DNA of 43,259 nucleotides. It comes from Porphyromonas somerae DSM 23386. Its GTDB lineage: Bacteria; Bacteroidota; Bacteroidia; Bacteroidales; Porphyromonadaceae. Under the pieces are notes generated by a model. The model had not been told where the DNA came from and ran no database searches. It worked only from the letters and a program-made list of their open reading frames with translations. The position numbers and the translations under genes are program-made. The stretch lies in contig NZ_AQVC01000018.1 in assembly GCF_000372405.1 (NCBI RefSeq), positions 1 through 43,259 of the forward strand, read 5' to 3'. This document shows positions 8,571 through 16,223 of this stretch, in pieces. Each line of letters begins with the position of its first letter. The first letter of the stretch is position 1.

Positions 8571-9257
8571 TCACTCGTCAATACCCAAGTTGATACCGGG
8601 GTTCTCCACATTACCACCTTCATCTCCAGTTCCAGTGCCAGTACCATCACCATCTCCGGGACCATCTCCAGTTCCAGTGCCGTCTCCATCTCCGGGGCCA
8701 TCTCCAGTTCCAGTGCCATCTCCATCACCAGTTCCACTATCACTATCACCATCAATCACCACGTCAACACCATCCTCTTTGTCCTCCATAGTGATAAACA
8801 CCTTCACATCACCGATGACGAGGAAAACAAAGTTTACATCATATCCCTTAGGATTTGATGGCTTTATGCGGTTATTGTACTCAATAAGACTAGTTGGTAG
8901 CGTTTTAGGGTCATAGGCCGCCTGATAGTCAAATCTCACCCACTTTACCTTCTTACCCGAGTTGGGCTTAGGGTTAATTCCAATCTCACACTTCTCATTA
9001 GAGAAATAGTCTCCTAAACCTGTAACCACGGCCGACCCAATATTCACGGGACCTCTCTCTAGTGCCCTTAATGATGTTGAGGAAAACTCCGTCTTATGGA
9101 ATTGTCCATCGCCATCATCTACAAAAGCTGTCAATGTATAGTTTCCTCTAGGGTCGTGAGAGGGTTCGTCTTTTGAGCTTAAGTTCTCACAAGAGAACAA
9201 TGCCAAACTCAGCAAACCAAAGAACATCAACGCAGCTATTCGTCCAAATCGTCTCAT
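8571..9257 (-). CDS. Lipoprotein with B-repeat-like domain and Gly-Asp repeat tail
   Basis: This 228-residue protein has a lipobox LALFSCENL (Cys about residue 23). The central part (VVTGLGDYFSNEKCEIGI...FLVIGDVKVFITM) is a divergent member of the repeat domain found in the neighbouring lipoproteins. Residues about 165-215 are low-complexity GDGTGTGDGPGD units encoded by a 36-bp minisatellite. No BACON-like domain follows, so the Gly-Asp tail replaces it. The start ATG overlaps the stop of the upstream gene by 4 nt (9254-9257), indicating translational coupling. A surface spacer role is plausible; Asp-rich repeats might bind Ca2+, but this is a guess. Confidence 0.7.
   Translation of the reverse strand: MRRFGRIAALMFFGLLSLALFSCENLSSKDEPSHDPRGNYTLTAFVDDGDGQFHKTEFSSTSLRALERGPVNIGSAVVTGLGDYFSNEKCEIGINPKPNSGKKVKWVRFDYQAAYDPKTLPTSLIEYNNRIKPSNPKGYDVNFVFLVIGDVKVFITMEDKEDGVDVVIDGDSDSGTGDGDGTGTGDGPGDGDGTGTGDGPGDGDGTGTGTGDEGGNVENPGINLGIDE
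8644..8729. repeat. 36-bp coding minisatellite
   Basis: Two full 36-bp units (8644-8679 and 8680-8715) and a partial third encode the 12-residue unit GPGDGDGTGTGD on the minus strand. A degenerate part extends to about 8622. The unit is a multiple of three, so copy-number changes keep the frame. Confidence 0.85.
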
Positions 9258-9832
9258 ACTTTATTACCTTCAATTGTTCCAAAAGATATGGTATCAGTTG
9301 CATTCTCAACGTCTACAACCTTGACACCACCAATCTCTATATTCAAATCTTCTAAATTACCATCACTAGAAGCAAATGTGGCAACGAACGTCATATCGTC
9401 CATAACATTAAATGTTATAGCACAGAGAGTGTCCTTCACCTTTTTATACCCCTCCAATAGAGATGTCTCATTCACTAGACCCCTCTCCTTCGTATAACCA
9501 CTCTTTCCCGACTTCTCGTAAAGAGCCACTAGCTTAAACTTACTATTGGGAAACACATTTGCTTGAATTGTTACTCTCTCGCCATGCAAGTAGGAACCGC
9601 CACCAACTATCTGTCCAACACCATCCTTTTTGATTGTACTACTCCTCATGGACATTCCATCAGTAGTTACTCCGATGATTTCCATAGTTGTACCAACGCT
9701 AACGCTACCTAGCGACCTCTCAGCTTTACGACAACCTTGTGTTGCCAAAACGAGAGGCAGCAATGTAAAGAGAGCTACAACTACCTTACTTACCGTCAGG
9801 GTCCTCACCCGGTATCTCAACATTGACATCAT
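9254..9832 (-). CDS. Small lipoprotein with a single B-repeat-like domain
   Basis: This is 192 residues from the first ATG. The signal peptide ends near LVLATQGCRK. The body contains the family domain (GGGSYLHGERVTIQANV...LVALYEKSGKSGYTKERG...MTFVATF), closest to bacterial repeat domains with the D-x-T-x-x-A-x-F ending. The start is uncertain: the first ATG overlaps the upstream gene by 47 nt, while internal ATGs at residues 2 and 4 or a GTG near residue 9 give a shorter overlap and a more normal signal peptide. Compared with 5947 and 7285 it lacks the BACON-like part, which sits alone in the gene immediately upstream. Confidence 0.65.
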   Translation of the reverse strand: MMSMLRYRVRTLTVSKVVVALFTLLPLVLATQGCRKAERSLGSVSVGTTMEIIGVTTDGMSMRSSTIKKDGVGQIVGGGSYLHGERVTIQANVFPNSKFKLVALYEKSGKSGYTKERGLVNETSLLEGYKKVKDTLCAITFNVMDDMTFVATFASSDGNLEDLNIEIGGVKVVDVENATDTISFGTIEGNKV

Positions 9833-10250
9833 AGGTATTAGGTTTTTGCGTTAACTCAAAGCTATGTCTCTCCCCATCAGCCACAACAACTAAGGTAAGT
9901 TGTACAGCAGTTCTTCTATTGTTAACAGGGCAAGTCAAAACGTAACGACCATTCACATATTCTAAAACATAACCCTCAGGATTATTCATTAGAACCAACT
10001 CAAATGGAACAGGACCACGCTCAGAATTAATCTCTTTTCCATACTGCCAATAATGTGTAATTTTCTCCGCAGATACAACTAGAGGCACCTTACCACCTTG
10101 AGGAGGAAGCTGATCTGGTGATAATGAAGCCACAATCTCCACCTTCTTCGTCACACAATCCATATCTGGGAACCATGATCCCGATCTCATACATGACGAT
10201 ATAAACAACGCTAATAGGGCAAACACCCCTATAACAATTCCTTTTTTCAT
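9786..10250 (-). CDS. Small lipoprotein with a BACON-like domain
   Basis: This 154-residue protein has a signal peptide and lipobox LFISSCMRS (Cys about residue 20). The mature part is one beta-rich domain ending FELTQKPNTYDVNVEIPGE, the same terminal strand pattern as the end of 7285-8529. With its neighbour 9254-9832, which has only the B-repeat-like domain, it looks like a two-domain family member split over two genes, or the ancestral separate pieces. It lies 17 bp downstream of the OmpA/TPR gene and overlaps the next gene. A glycan- or protein-binding surface role is inferred. Confidence 0.65.
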   Translation of the reverse strand: MKKGIVIGVFALLALFISSCMRSGSWFPDMDCVTKKVEIVASLSPDQLPPQGGKVPLVVSAEKITHYWQYGKEINSERGPVPFELVLMNNPEGYVLEYVNGRYVLTCPVNNRRTAVQLTLVVVADGERHSFELTQKPNTYDVNVEIPGEDPDGK

Positions 10251-10267
10251 ATACTTATTCTTTTAGA

Positions 10268-12397
10268 TTAAAACTCTAGTTCCTCTTTGAACAATCCATA
10301 TTCCTTGATAAGGTCATTCAACTCTGGGTCAAGTTGTGCTCTGAATATCTTGTACCTATCCAACTTACCAGCATTCAAAAGACATTTTAGAGATTTCTCT
10401 ATCTCTCCCTTTCTGTAATACAGAATGGCTAGAAGATATTGAATATCTGCACCCTCCTTCTCCTCATGATTTATTAGGATTGGAAGTGCCTCATCATCAT
10501 ACCCTAAGCTCATATAGGTAATAGCCAAGTTAAAATCCTTAGGATAATCTGAAAGGATGGACAATGCACCTTTATAATCTCTTGCCCGAAGTAGCTCACG
10601 ACCCTCATTATACTTCTCGTCAACCACAGTCGTGTGAATGGTATCTTTCACCATATCTCTTCTATGAGTATGAAGCACGAAGTCAACACAGCGTAAGCTA
10701 GGATAAGCCTCTTCTCTAAGTTGCTTATAGACCTCAGGATAAGACGAGCGGATCTTCTGCTCCCTCACATCCTCGTCCCTTTCATTATTGATGAATGCCA
10801 AAATTCCATCTCTCACCTCTTCTGGATAGACGTTTAGAAGCACCCAGCTCTGAACACCAGACCAATTCTCACCCTCTGAATGAGCCTTAACATGACTAGG
10901 TTTCAAGTCATTAAACACCTTATTCTTAATTAGATAATCCCTCAGGCCTTGAGCCCTTCGCTCAGACAGTGAGCGGTTATACTTCGCACCACCCTCTGGC
11001 GAAGAATAAGCTTTCATTGTGATACTATCTAACACCAGCTCGCCCGTGAAGTCAATGGACTGAACTAGACTATCCAACTTAGTTAACTCTTGAGCATTAT
11101 TCGCAAAACTTGGATCCACCACAGACTTGGCAACAGGGAAGTCTATATATAGCTTTTCAACCTTATCCACTTGCCTATACACTACCTCTTTCATATAACG
11201 AGGAGCTTCATCAATGAAGTCTACCATTGCAGAGATATTGTATAGAAGAGTATCTGAGCCGGGGACCTCATACCGACTTTGGTCAATAGCAACAATCTCT
11301 CCAAAGAGTGCCAGACGAACCTTTTTCATATATTGGTCTGTGGTCAACTCTTGGGTATAATGGTATTGCCAACTATTATTTGCGTCAACTATGGTATCAA
11401 GGCGAGCAGCTATATGAGGAAACTTCACAAGTTTGTCCTTCATAGCCTCCTGCTCCTCCTTTTTACGCTCATTCTCTGCCATTCGCTGATAGTTCCAAAA
11501 CTTCTCTTGAATGCGAACGCTATCCTCTGGGGTCACTTTCTGCTTCACAATCTTCTTATCGCCAAAAGCAAACTCTGCAAAAGACTTTGGGATCATATCA
11601 TCTTCAAGGTTTCTATACAACCAATATGAAGGAAGTACCAATCTCCAATCATTCGCATCAACACTACCCCTATTACGATCTACCTTACTATTAAATAGGC
11701 GATAGCGTTCATTGATCTTATTCTCCCAATCAATCCAACGGTCTCGCTGGATCAATTGTTTCTGCCATGCAGCATGATACTCAGCCTCAAGGTCACTCAT
11801 AGCTTTATTGTAGCCCTTGTGATTGAGCATCTCTTGCCAATACAAAGAGTCGGGGATAATAGAAGTAATAAACCTCTGATACTCCTCATACCCCTGCTTC
11901 TGCTTACGTAGGAAGTCAGCACCCGATAGAAGTACTGGCTGAAACTCTATAGTCTCATCGTTATCCTTAAAGGCGGTTGGGTAAACTCTAAGTTGCCACC
12001 TATCATCAATCAAAGTCTTAGGAACGGTAATAATAAAGTCCAAATCGACCTTGCCATTACGTTCTACGATTCCCTTGCGAGTAGTCGTCACCTCTACACC
12101 TTGAAGCATAAAGTTAGCACTGACATCGTTATCTTTGCGTTGATCTTTTTCAATAGCATATAGCACATTACCCGTATCATCGGTTATCTCAAAATATTGA
12201 GGCAATGAACTTTTCAATGTGTCCATACCACTATAATGAGTAGTACCATCAGCGAACTTTAACCCCAACCTATTATCATTGGGATCATGCTTCTCTAGCT
12301 TACTTGTCAGAGAACCACAGCCAGCTAAGATAATTGTAGCTAGCCCTAGAACGGTTCCAATTTGCAATAAACGGCTATTAATTCTTGTCTGTCTCAT
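10268..12397 (-). CDS. OmpA-like/TPR lipoprotein of a fimbrial operon (DUF3868-type)
   Basis: This 709-residue protein has a lipobox (IILAGCGSL, Cys about residue 27). The N-terminal third is beta-rich (DUF3868-like, by context). The middle is a charged, partly helical stretch around residues 185-330. Residues about 425-520 contain an OmpA C-terminal-like segment (LDSITMKAYSSPEGG...NRSLSERRAQGLRDYL), which in this family usually contacts peptidoglycan. The C-terminus has TPR-like helices (YNEGRELLRARDYKGALSIL...GYDDEALPIL...YYRKGEIEKSLKCLLNAG). DUF3575 plus OmpA-like protein pairs next to fimbrillins are a known Bacteroidales arrangement, thought to assist assembly or anchoring of the fimbria. 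It is 9 bp downstream of the DUF3575 gene. Confidence 0.75.
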   Translation of the reverse strand: MRQTRINSRLLQIGTVLGLATIILAGCGSLTSKLEKHDPNDNRLGLKFADGTTHYSGMDTLKSSLPQYFEITDDTGNVLYAIEKDQRKDNDVSANFMLQGVEVTTTRKGIVERNGKVDLDFIITVPKTLIDDRWQLRVYPTAFKDNDETIEFQPVLLSGADFLRKQKQGYEEYQRFITSIIPDSLYWQEMLNHKGYNKAMSDLEAEYHAAWQKQLIQRDRWIDWENKINERYRLFNSKVDRNRGSVDANDWRLVLPSYWLYRNLEDDMIPKSFAEFAFGDKKIVKQKVTPEDSVRIQEKFWNYQRMAENERKKEEQEAMKDKLVKFPHIAARLDTIVDANNSWQYHYTQELTTDQYMKKVRLALFGEIVAIDQSRYEVPGSDTLLYNISAMVDFIDEAPRYMKEVVYRQVDKVEKLYIDFPVAKSVVDPSFANNAQELTKLDSLVQSIDFTGELVLDSITMKAYSSPEGGAKYNRSLSERRAQGLRDYLIKNKVFNDLKPSHVKAHSEGENWSGVQSWVLLNVYPEEVRDGILAFINNERDEDVREQKIRSSYPEVYKQLREEAYPSLRCVDFVLHTHRRDMVKDTIHTTVVDEKYNEGRELLRARDYKGALSILSDYPKDFNLAITYMSLGYDDEALPILINHEEKEGADIQYLLAILYYRKGEIEKSLKCLLNAGKLDRYKIFRAQLDPELNDLIKEYGLFKEELEF

Positions 12398-12406
12398 GCC
12401 AGTAGA

Positions 12407-12955
12407 TTAGAATAAATAAACAAGAGATACAGCTGCCTTTGTAGGTAGCACATAAACTCCATGACCATCTTTTTTCAAATCACCACAATTCTTACATTCA
12501 GACTTTAGATAGTCTAAATACATAACCGAACCACCTAGCTGAAACTCCACATTCCAGTTCTTCCAAATTGGAAGAGCGTAGCCGACATCCAATCCTCCGC
12601 CTACACCCCAACCTGCATACTTAGACTTCATAATTGAAGGAATGCCAATATGATAGTTCGCATAGATATAGTGTAGACCAACAAAAAGGTTGCGGTAAGT
12701 CTCATCAAACCAATACCTCACCTGTGGTCTAAACACATAATTTTGTGTCCTTAGCTTCTCAACACGGAAGGGGTTAACGGAAAGGTCCAAATGCAAGCTC
12801 CACGTTCTATCTACTGTCGCTGAAAACTCTCCATTTATACCTGTCCAACCCAACATGGGGACGTTGGTACTTAACGAATAAAACTGTGCTTTACTCTCTT
12901 GCCTAAAGCCAAAGGAGAATGCAATTACACAGAGAAAAATAAAAAGTCTCTTCAT
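12407..12955 (-). CDS. DUF3575 outer-membrane protein, first gene of the surface operon
   Basis: This 182-residue protein has an Sec signal peptide (ends near SKAQFYSL) and a body matching DUF3575: LSTNVPMLGWTGINGEFSATVDRTWSLHLDLSV, then VRYWFDETYRNLFVGLHYIYANYHIG, and the terminal aromatic VSLVYLF typical of an outer-membrane barrel. DUF3575 genes habitually precede an OmpA-like gene in Bacteroidales fimbrial operons, as here. It is transcribed from the motif promoter at 13007-13061, and the following seven genes are closely spaced on the same strand. Confidence 0.85.
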   Translation of the reverse strand: MKRLFIFLCVIAFSFGFRQESKAQFYSLSTNVPMLGWTGINGEFSATVDRTWSLHLDLSVNPFRVEKLRTQNYVFRPQVRYWFDETYRNLFVGLHYIYANYHIGIPSIMKSKYAGWGVGGGLDVGYALPIWKNWNVEFQLGGSVMYLDYLKSECKNCGDLKKDGHGVYVLPTKAAVSLVYLF

Positions 12956-13006
12956 TTCTGTCTTTTCATTTAATTATTAATTAATTCAACTATTATTTCT
13001 ATATGG

Positions 13007-13061
13007 CAAAAGTAGCTCCTATCCCTAAGGCCAGGAATTAATACAAATTGCCGCATACGAT
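13007..13061 (-). promoter_or_regulatory. Island motif promoter of the eight-gene surface operon
   Basis: The minus strand has ATCGTATGCGGCAATTTG (13044-13061), a 29-nt spacer and TACTTTTG (13007-13014). The start of the DUF3575 gene is about 50 nt downstream. The element lies immediately after the end of the TraQ-like gene, so the surface operon has its own promoter. Confidence 0.8.
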
Positions 13062-13070
13062 TATTCATCA

Positions 13071-13529
13071 TTAATTAGGTTTTTCAACACTGAACTTGAA
13101 ATCAACCTTCTCCTCATTTCCAAAGCTATCTCGAACCGTAAGAGAAAATCTATGTGCCCCATGTGAGTATGGAGCATAGACAAGCGTGAAAAACTTATCC
13201 CCTGTCATAGGGTCTACCTCCAACGTAGGTATCACCCAATCGTTAGCCTTGAACTCATTAAGCTCTTTGTTGTAGTAGGCTCGTCCTTCTCCTTCTGCAC
13301 TAAAGTACTTCACCACATAATAATTATCTCTCAAAGAGATATTCTCCTTGAGCTGGATGCGGATTTTATTACTTGACCCAATTGAAACTTTCTCTCGGTA
13401 TTCATCTGGAACAACCTTAAATCCCGCCTCTGTTGCAACCTCAATATTCGATTGACACGACAGGAGACCAAACAAACACCCCACAAAAAGGGTCGCGAAT
13501 AATAGCCAATAACTTTTCTTGTAATCCAT
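13071..13529 (-). CDS. TraQ-like conjugation lipoprotein (DUF3872)
   Basis: This 152-residue protein has a lipobox (FGLLSCQSN, Cys about residue 25). The mature domain shows the DUF3872/TraQ pattern of Bacteroidetes conjugative transposons: an early KIRIQL strand, YYVVKYFSAEGEGRAYY, a KANDWVIP turn, FTLVYAPYSHGAHRFSL and the terminal VRDSFGNEEKVDFKF. In CTnDOT-type elements TraQ follows the TraP primase; here a TraP-like gene lies 7 kb away with surface genes in between. It is 20 bp downstream of the unknown gene 13550-14311 and presumably shares its promoter. Assigned from remembered family pattern, not alignment. Confidence 0.6.
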   Translation of the reverse strand: MDYKKSYWLLFATLFVGCLFGLLSCQSNIEVATEAGFKVVPDEYREKVSIGSSNKIRIQLKENISLRDNYYVVKYFSAEGEGRAYYNKELNEFKANDWVIPTLEVDPMTGDKFFTLVYAPYSHGAHRFSLTVRDSFGNEEKVDFKFSVEKPN

Positions 13530-13549
13530 ATCATTAATCTATTTAGTTG

Positions 13550-14311
13550 TTATATTCCTCTTCCCTTTGACTTCTTTATCTCCTTTTCAACCTCTTCTCT
13601 AAGTGGCACTTGTGGAGACCACCTCTCTTTCGTTGCATTGAATCTCTCATAAGCCTCCTGTGGGTCGAGGGAACTAATCTCTTGTTGTAGAGACTCTCTA
13701 CCTTCTAAGGATCTCTCCATCTCCTCCTTTAGTAGCCAGTTGAGTTTCTTGCCACCACTCTCTTTCTCGATAGACTGGATAAAGACAGGCAAACAGACTT
13801 CATTCTTATCAAGAACCCACTCCGCAAGCTCTCTCATCTTATCACCACCAAAGTTGACAACGTCAGTAAACAGTCCCTCGACCAAGCTAGCCTTCTTTAT
13901 AAAATCAAAGGCAATCTCTCCTGCTATAGGAGAAAGGTCCTCTAAATAGGTTAGCTCCACTCCAAAGAACTCCACAGACTTGGGGTACTTTTCATCGTAG
14001 ACAGAGTCAACATCACCATCATTAGTAACCACCCACTCCACACTAGGGTCCTCAAAGGCCTTGAGTACTCCAAGCCAATATTCTTCACCATTCTTTTTTA
14101 CCTCTTCATAATCAGAGCGTGACCAAAGGCTATAATCCTCAGGGATATATCCATCCTCCACACCTACCCACTCTTGTTCGACCTCAAAGAGCTTTCTCAT
14201 ATCAATACCACCTTCTCCTATGTAGTCAAACTCAAAACAAGGAGGCCACCGATCCGCAACCTCTGCCATTACAGTAGGAACAACCTTATTACCTTCTATA
14301 TCCATATCCAC
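13550..14311 (-). CDS. Unknown acidic protein with C-terminal KGRGI
   Basis: This is 253 residues with no signal peptide or membrane segment, so probably cytosolic. It is rich in Asp and Glu with a basic tail (EIKKSKGRGI at the stop). I recognise no domain. The tail K-G-R-x-I is shared with two otherwise unrelated island proteins (14676-15752 and 20881-21819). It is first gene of a short unit with the TraQ-like gene and has the motif promoter 14348-14402 about 40 nt upstream. The context suggests a conjugative-element accessory protein; the function is unknown. Confidence 0.7.
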   Translation of the reverse strand: MDMDIEGNKVVPTVMAEVADRWPPCFEFDYIGEGGIDMRKLFEVEQEWVGVEDGYIPEDYSLWSRSDYEEVKKNGEEYWLGVLKAFEDPSVEWVVTNDGDVDSVYDEKYPKSVEFFGVELTYLEDLSPIAGEIAFDFIKKASLVEGLFTDVVNFGGDKMRELAEWVLDKNEVCLPVFIQSIEKESGGKKLNWLLKEEMERSLEGRESLQQEISSLDPQEAYERFNATKERWSPQVPLREEVEKEIKKSKGRGI

Positions 14312-14347
14312 AATAAATTAAAGTGTTACTTCACGTCAATAAGCACA

Positions 14348-14402
14348 CAAAGCTAAGGCCTCTATATACCCCACCATAAAAAATCCAATTGTCGCATGGG
14401 AA
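14348..14402 (-). promoter_or_regulatory. Island motif promoter of 13550-14311
   Basis: The minus strand has CCCATGCGACAATTGG (14385-14400), a 29-nt spacer and TAGCTTTG (14348-14355). The element deviates (GCGACA instead of GCGGCA) as in the copy at 20183-20200, but the spacing is kept. Confidence 0.7.
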
Positions 14403-14675
14403 TACTCTTTGGAAAAAAGGAAAGAATTACCTATGAAGGGAGCAATGTGATTGGCAATCACACTACGAAGGAGATGTTATCGTCATAGAGAATAGGGTTA
14501 ATCCCTATCTCTCCTATTCAAGAATTGAGCAATAAAAAGGAACAGAACTAGTCAACAACGTGACTGTTTCTGTTCCCACTATCCCTTTAATCACAAACTC
14601 AATTAATGGTCATAGACGGGTGGCTCTTTGCCACGTGGCCTTAATTAGTATTTGACAGGCTTCCTTGTACCGGAC
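14403..14675. other. Non-coding stretch with several hairpins
   Basis: No credible gene was found between the promoter at 14348 and the gene end at 14676. It holds GTGATT-GGC-AATCAC (14448-14462), an AGAG/ATAGGG hairpin (14487-14512), the terminator at 14539-14576 and GTGGC-TCTTT-GCCAC (14620-14634). Confidence 0.6.
14539..14576 (-). terminator. Rho-independent terminator after 14676-15752
   Basis: The hairpin has arms GGAACAGAA/TTCTGTTCC and inner AGTCA/TGACT, followed on the minus strand by TTTTTATTG. It lies about 100 nt past the stop of the 358-residue gene. Confidence 0.65.
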
Positions 14676-15752
14676 TTAGATAGAGCGACCTTTCTTCTTA
14701 TCTGATGGTGGTGGAAGGTTTATCTTCTTGGGCTCTTCACCTGTAGACGCCTGACCCATTGACATCTCTTGATTTTGCTCTTGCTCCTCCCTCAAATCCT
14801 CTTCTAAATCATTGACATAACCCTTAACAATCTCAGTGACCTCTTCCATACTACTATACTCCATCAAAGCCTTAGCGTCTTCAAGGTTTAGCTCTTGTAC
14901 GTTATCATAGACCTTTTCCTCAAAGGCTCGTTGGAAGTCATCACCAACACGATAGGCTAAATCATCAACAACTGCCCAAACAGCATAATTGGATCTAGGA
15001 TCCCCTAGTGACAAAGGTTCTCCGAACTGCTGACCAAGATCATTAATATAGTCCTCTATATCATCCATGTGCCTTAAGTAAAAGTCTTTAGTTTGAGAGT
15101 AGTATATAAACTCACCCAAGATACCTGAGGCACACCCACGGGCAAGGTCGTCAAAAAAGCCAGCACCCTGATCGTAGTCTACAATATGAGTTTGAAAAAT
15201 CTCTTTCAGCTCATCGCTGAATGAGAAGTCGTTCACGCCACAACCCTCCATTAGGTCATCTAAGGTCTCCCAAACAAGATTGGAAATAAACTCCTCTGGG
15301 TCAAAGGCTAACTTTTTGTCATCAAACTCCTTAGTGCGAGCTTCCAAGATCGTCTGCACCTCTTCTTTAGGGATAACATAACTGGCTTCTGCACTAAACG
15401 CTCTTGATGAATAGACAGACTCACCGAGTGCTCCATTCTCACCGATGGATGTATGCTCCCAAATGTCGGGGGCGATACCCTTCAACTTTGAAACTCTAGG
15501 ACCCACTTCAAGACCATTTTGATACTTAGTCTGTAGCTGGATTTTTCCTTCCTTATCCCACTGCTCATAAAAACCATCAAGTCTACCATTCCGGTCATAG
15601 CTAAACCTCCGCTCAACTTGACCAGTTACGGCATCATCGCAAAACACATCAATACCTCCTTTGTCATTAGACTGCTCTTTGTACGTTAAAGTACGATAGT
15701 CAGTATAGTCCTCTAAGCTCATAATAAATACATCATCTAAAACATTAAACAT
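14676..15752 (-). CDS. Unknown protein with a MORN-like segment and C-terminal KGRSI
   Basis: This is 358 residues from the first ATG; MSLEDY at residue 11 is an alternative start. There is no signal peptide. Residues about 45-80 (ERRFSYDRNGRLDGFYEQWD...QLQTKYQNGLEVGP) look like one or two MORN-type repeats. The rest is acidic and helical with many DD/EE pairs, and the last residues are KKKGRSI. No enzyme motif was recognised. It is monocistronic: the motif promoter 15782-15837 lies about 25 nt upstream of the start and a terminator follows. It shares its tail with the TraP-like primase and 13550-14311. It may be a mobile-element accessory or transferred protein; this is inference. Confidence 0.7.
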   Translation of the reverse strand: MFNVLDDVFIMSLEDYTDYRTLTYKEQSNDKGGIDVFCDDAVTGQVERRFSYDRNGRLDGFYEQWDKEGKIQLQTKYQNGLEVGPRVSKLKGIAPDIWEHTSIGENGALGESVYSSRAFSAEASYVIPKEEVQTILEARTKEFDDKKLAFDPEEFISNLVWETLDDLMEGCGVNDFSFSDELKEIFQTHIVDYDQGAGFFDDLARGCASGILGEFIYYSQTKDFYLRHMDDIEDYINDLGQQFGEPLSLGDPRSNYAVWAVVDDLAYRVGDDFQRAFEEKVYDNVQELNLEDAKALMEYSSMEEVTEIVKGYVNDLEEDLREEQEQNQEMSMGQASTGEEPKKINLPPPSDKKKGRSI

Positions 15753-15781
15753 CTACACTATGGGGAAGTACCCACTTACGG

Positions 15782-15837
15782 CAAAAATAACCGGGTTCTA
15801 AAGGCACAGCAATTGTTGCCTAATTGCCGCATACGAT
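15782..15837 (-). promoter_or_regulatory. Island motif promoter of 14676-15752
   Basis: The minus strand has ATCGTATGCGGCAATTAG (15820-15837), a 30-nt spacer (one more than the other copies) and TATTTTTG (15782-15789). Confidence 0.7.
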
Positions 15838-15871
15838 GGAGGATGAAAAAAGGAAAGTGGGCAACATCAAA

Positions 15872-15945
15872 ATAAAAAGGACGAGGGCATAACCCTCGTC
15901 CCCTCATGAACAACAAATCTACACACGTGAGAGTGTCTCAAAAAC
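15872..15945 (-). ncRNA. Predicted small RNA C (about 75 nt)
   Basis: The transcript from the -7 box at 15952-15959 would start near 15945 and end at the strong hairpin 15879-15901 with a T-rich tail. No coding frame fits inside it. It lies directly upstream of the promoter of 14676-15752. Its promoter block is almost identical to that of small RNA B, but the RNA body is different. Confidence 0.55.
15879..15901 (-). terminator. Terminator of small RNA C
   Basis: GGACGAGGG/CCCTCGTCC with a 5-nt loop is followed on the minus strand by TTTTTATTTTG. No protein gene precedes it on that strand, so its presence itself argues for a short transcript. Confidence 0.8.
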
Positions 15946-15951
15946 ACAACA

Positions 15952-16006
15952 CAAAGGTACTACCCTATAAGACAACTCCAACATTCTTCCAATTGCCGCA
16001 TGAGAA
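15952..16006 (-). promoter_or_regulatory. Island motif promoter of small RNA C
   Basis: The minus strand has TCTCATGCGGCAATTGG (15989-16005), a 29-nt spacer and TACCTTTG (15952-15959). The spacer (ending TCTTATAGGGTAG) is nearly identical to that at 20154-20182. Confidence 0.7.
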
Positions 16007-16111
16007 TGAGGATGTAAAAGAGAAAAAAGGAAGATGGATAAATAGATTGAAAACTACTGATGTAAGTTGCTATATAGCAGCTAGTTATAGGGTTAAAAAG
16101 TGGTCGAAATG

Positions 16112-16143
16112 TTTGGCGAATTGGGGAAAAATTGGTATCTTTA
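16112..16143 (+). promoter_or_regulatory. Ordinary Bacteroidetes promoter of the fimbrillin-like gene
   Basis: TTTG (16112-16115), 20 nt, then TATCTTTA (16136-16143) is one base off TAnnTTTG. It is about 75 nt upstream of the ATG at 16224. It lacks the island element, so the plus-strand fimbrillin appears to be controlled separately. Confidence 0.5.
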
Positions 16144-16223
16144 GGTATGAGAAAGAAGATGAGTGCCAGTCACTTATGAGGATAAAATAGTATATTGACA
16201 AACCAAATAAAAACGAGACAATT

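Noticed and set aside
8566-8916. Pro/Ser-rich plus-strand frame
   Set aside because: It is the antisense of the 36-bp Gly-Asp minisatellite; low complexity explains the open frame.
15906-16190. 94-codon plus-strand reading frame
   Set aside because: It overlaps the predicted small RNA C and its promoter on the other strand, reads through repeated promoter sequence, and has no recognisable domain.
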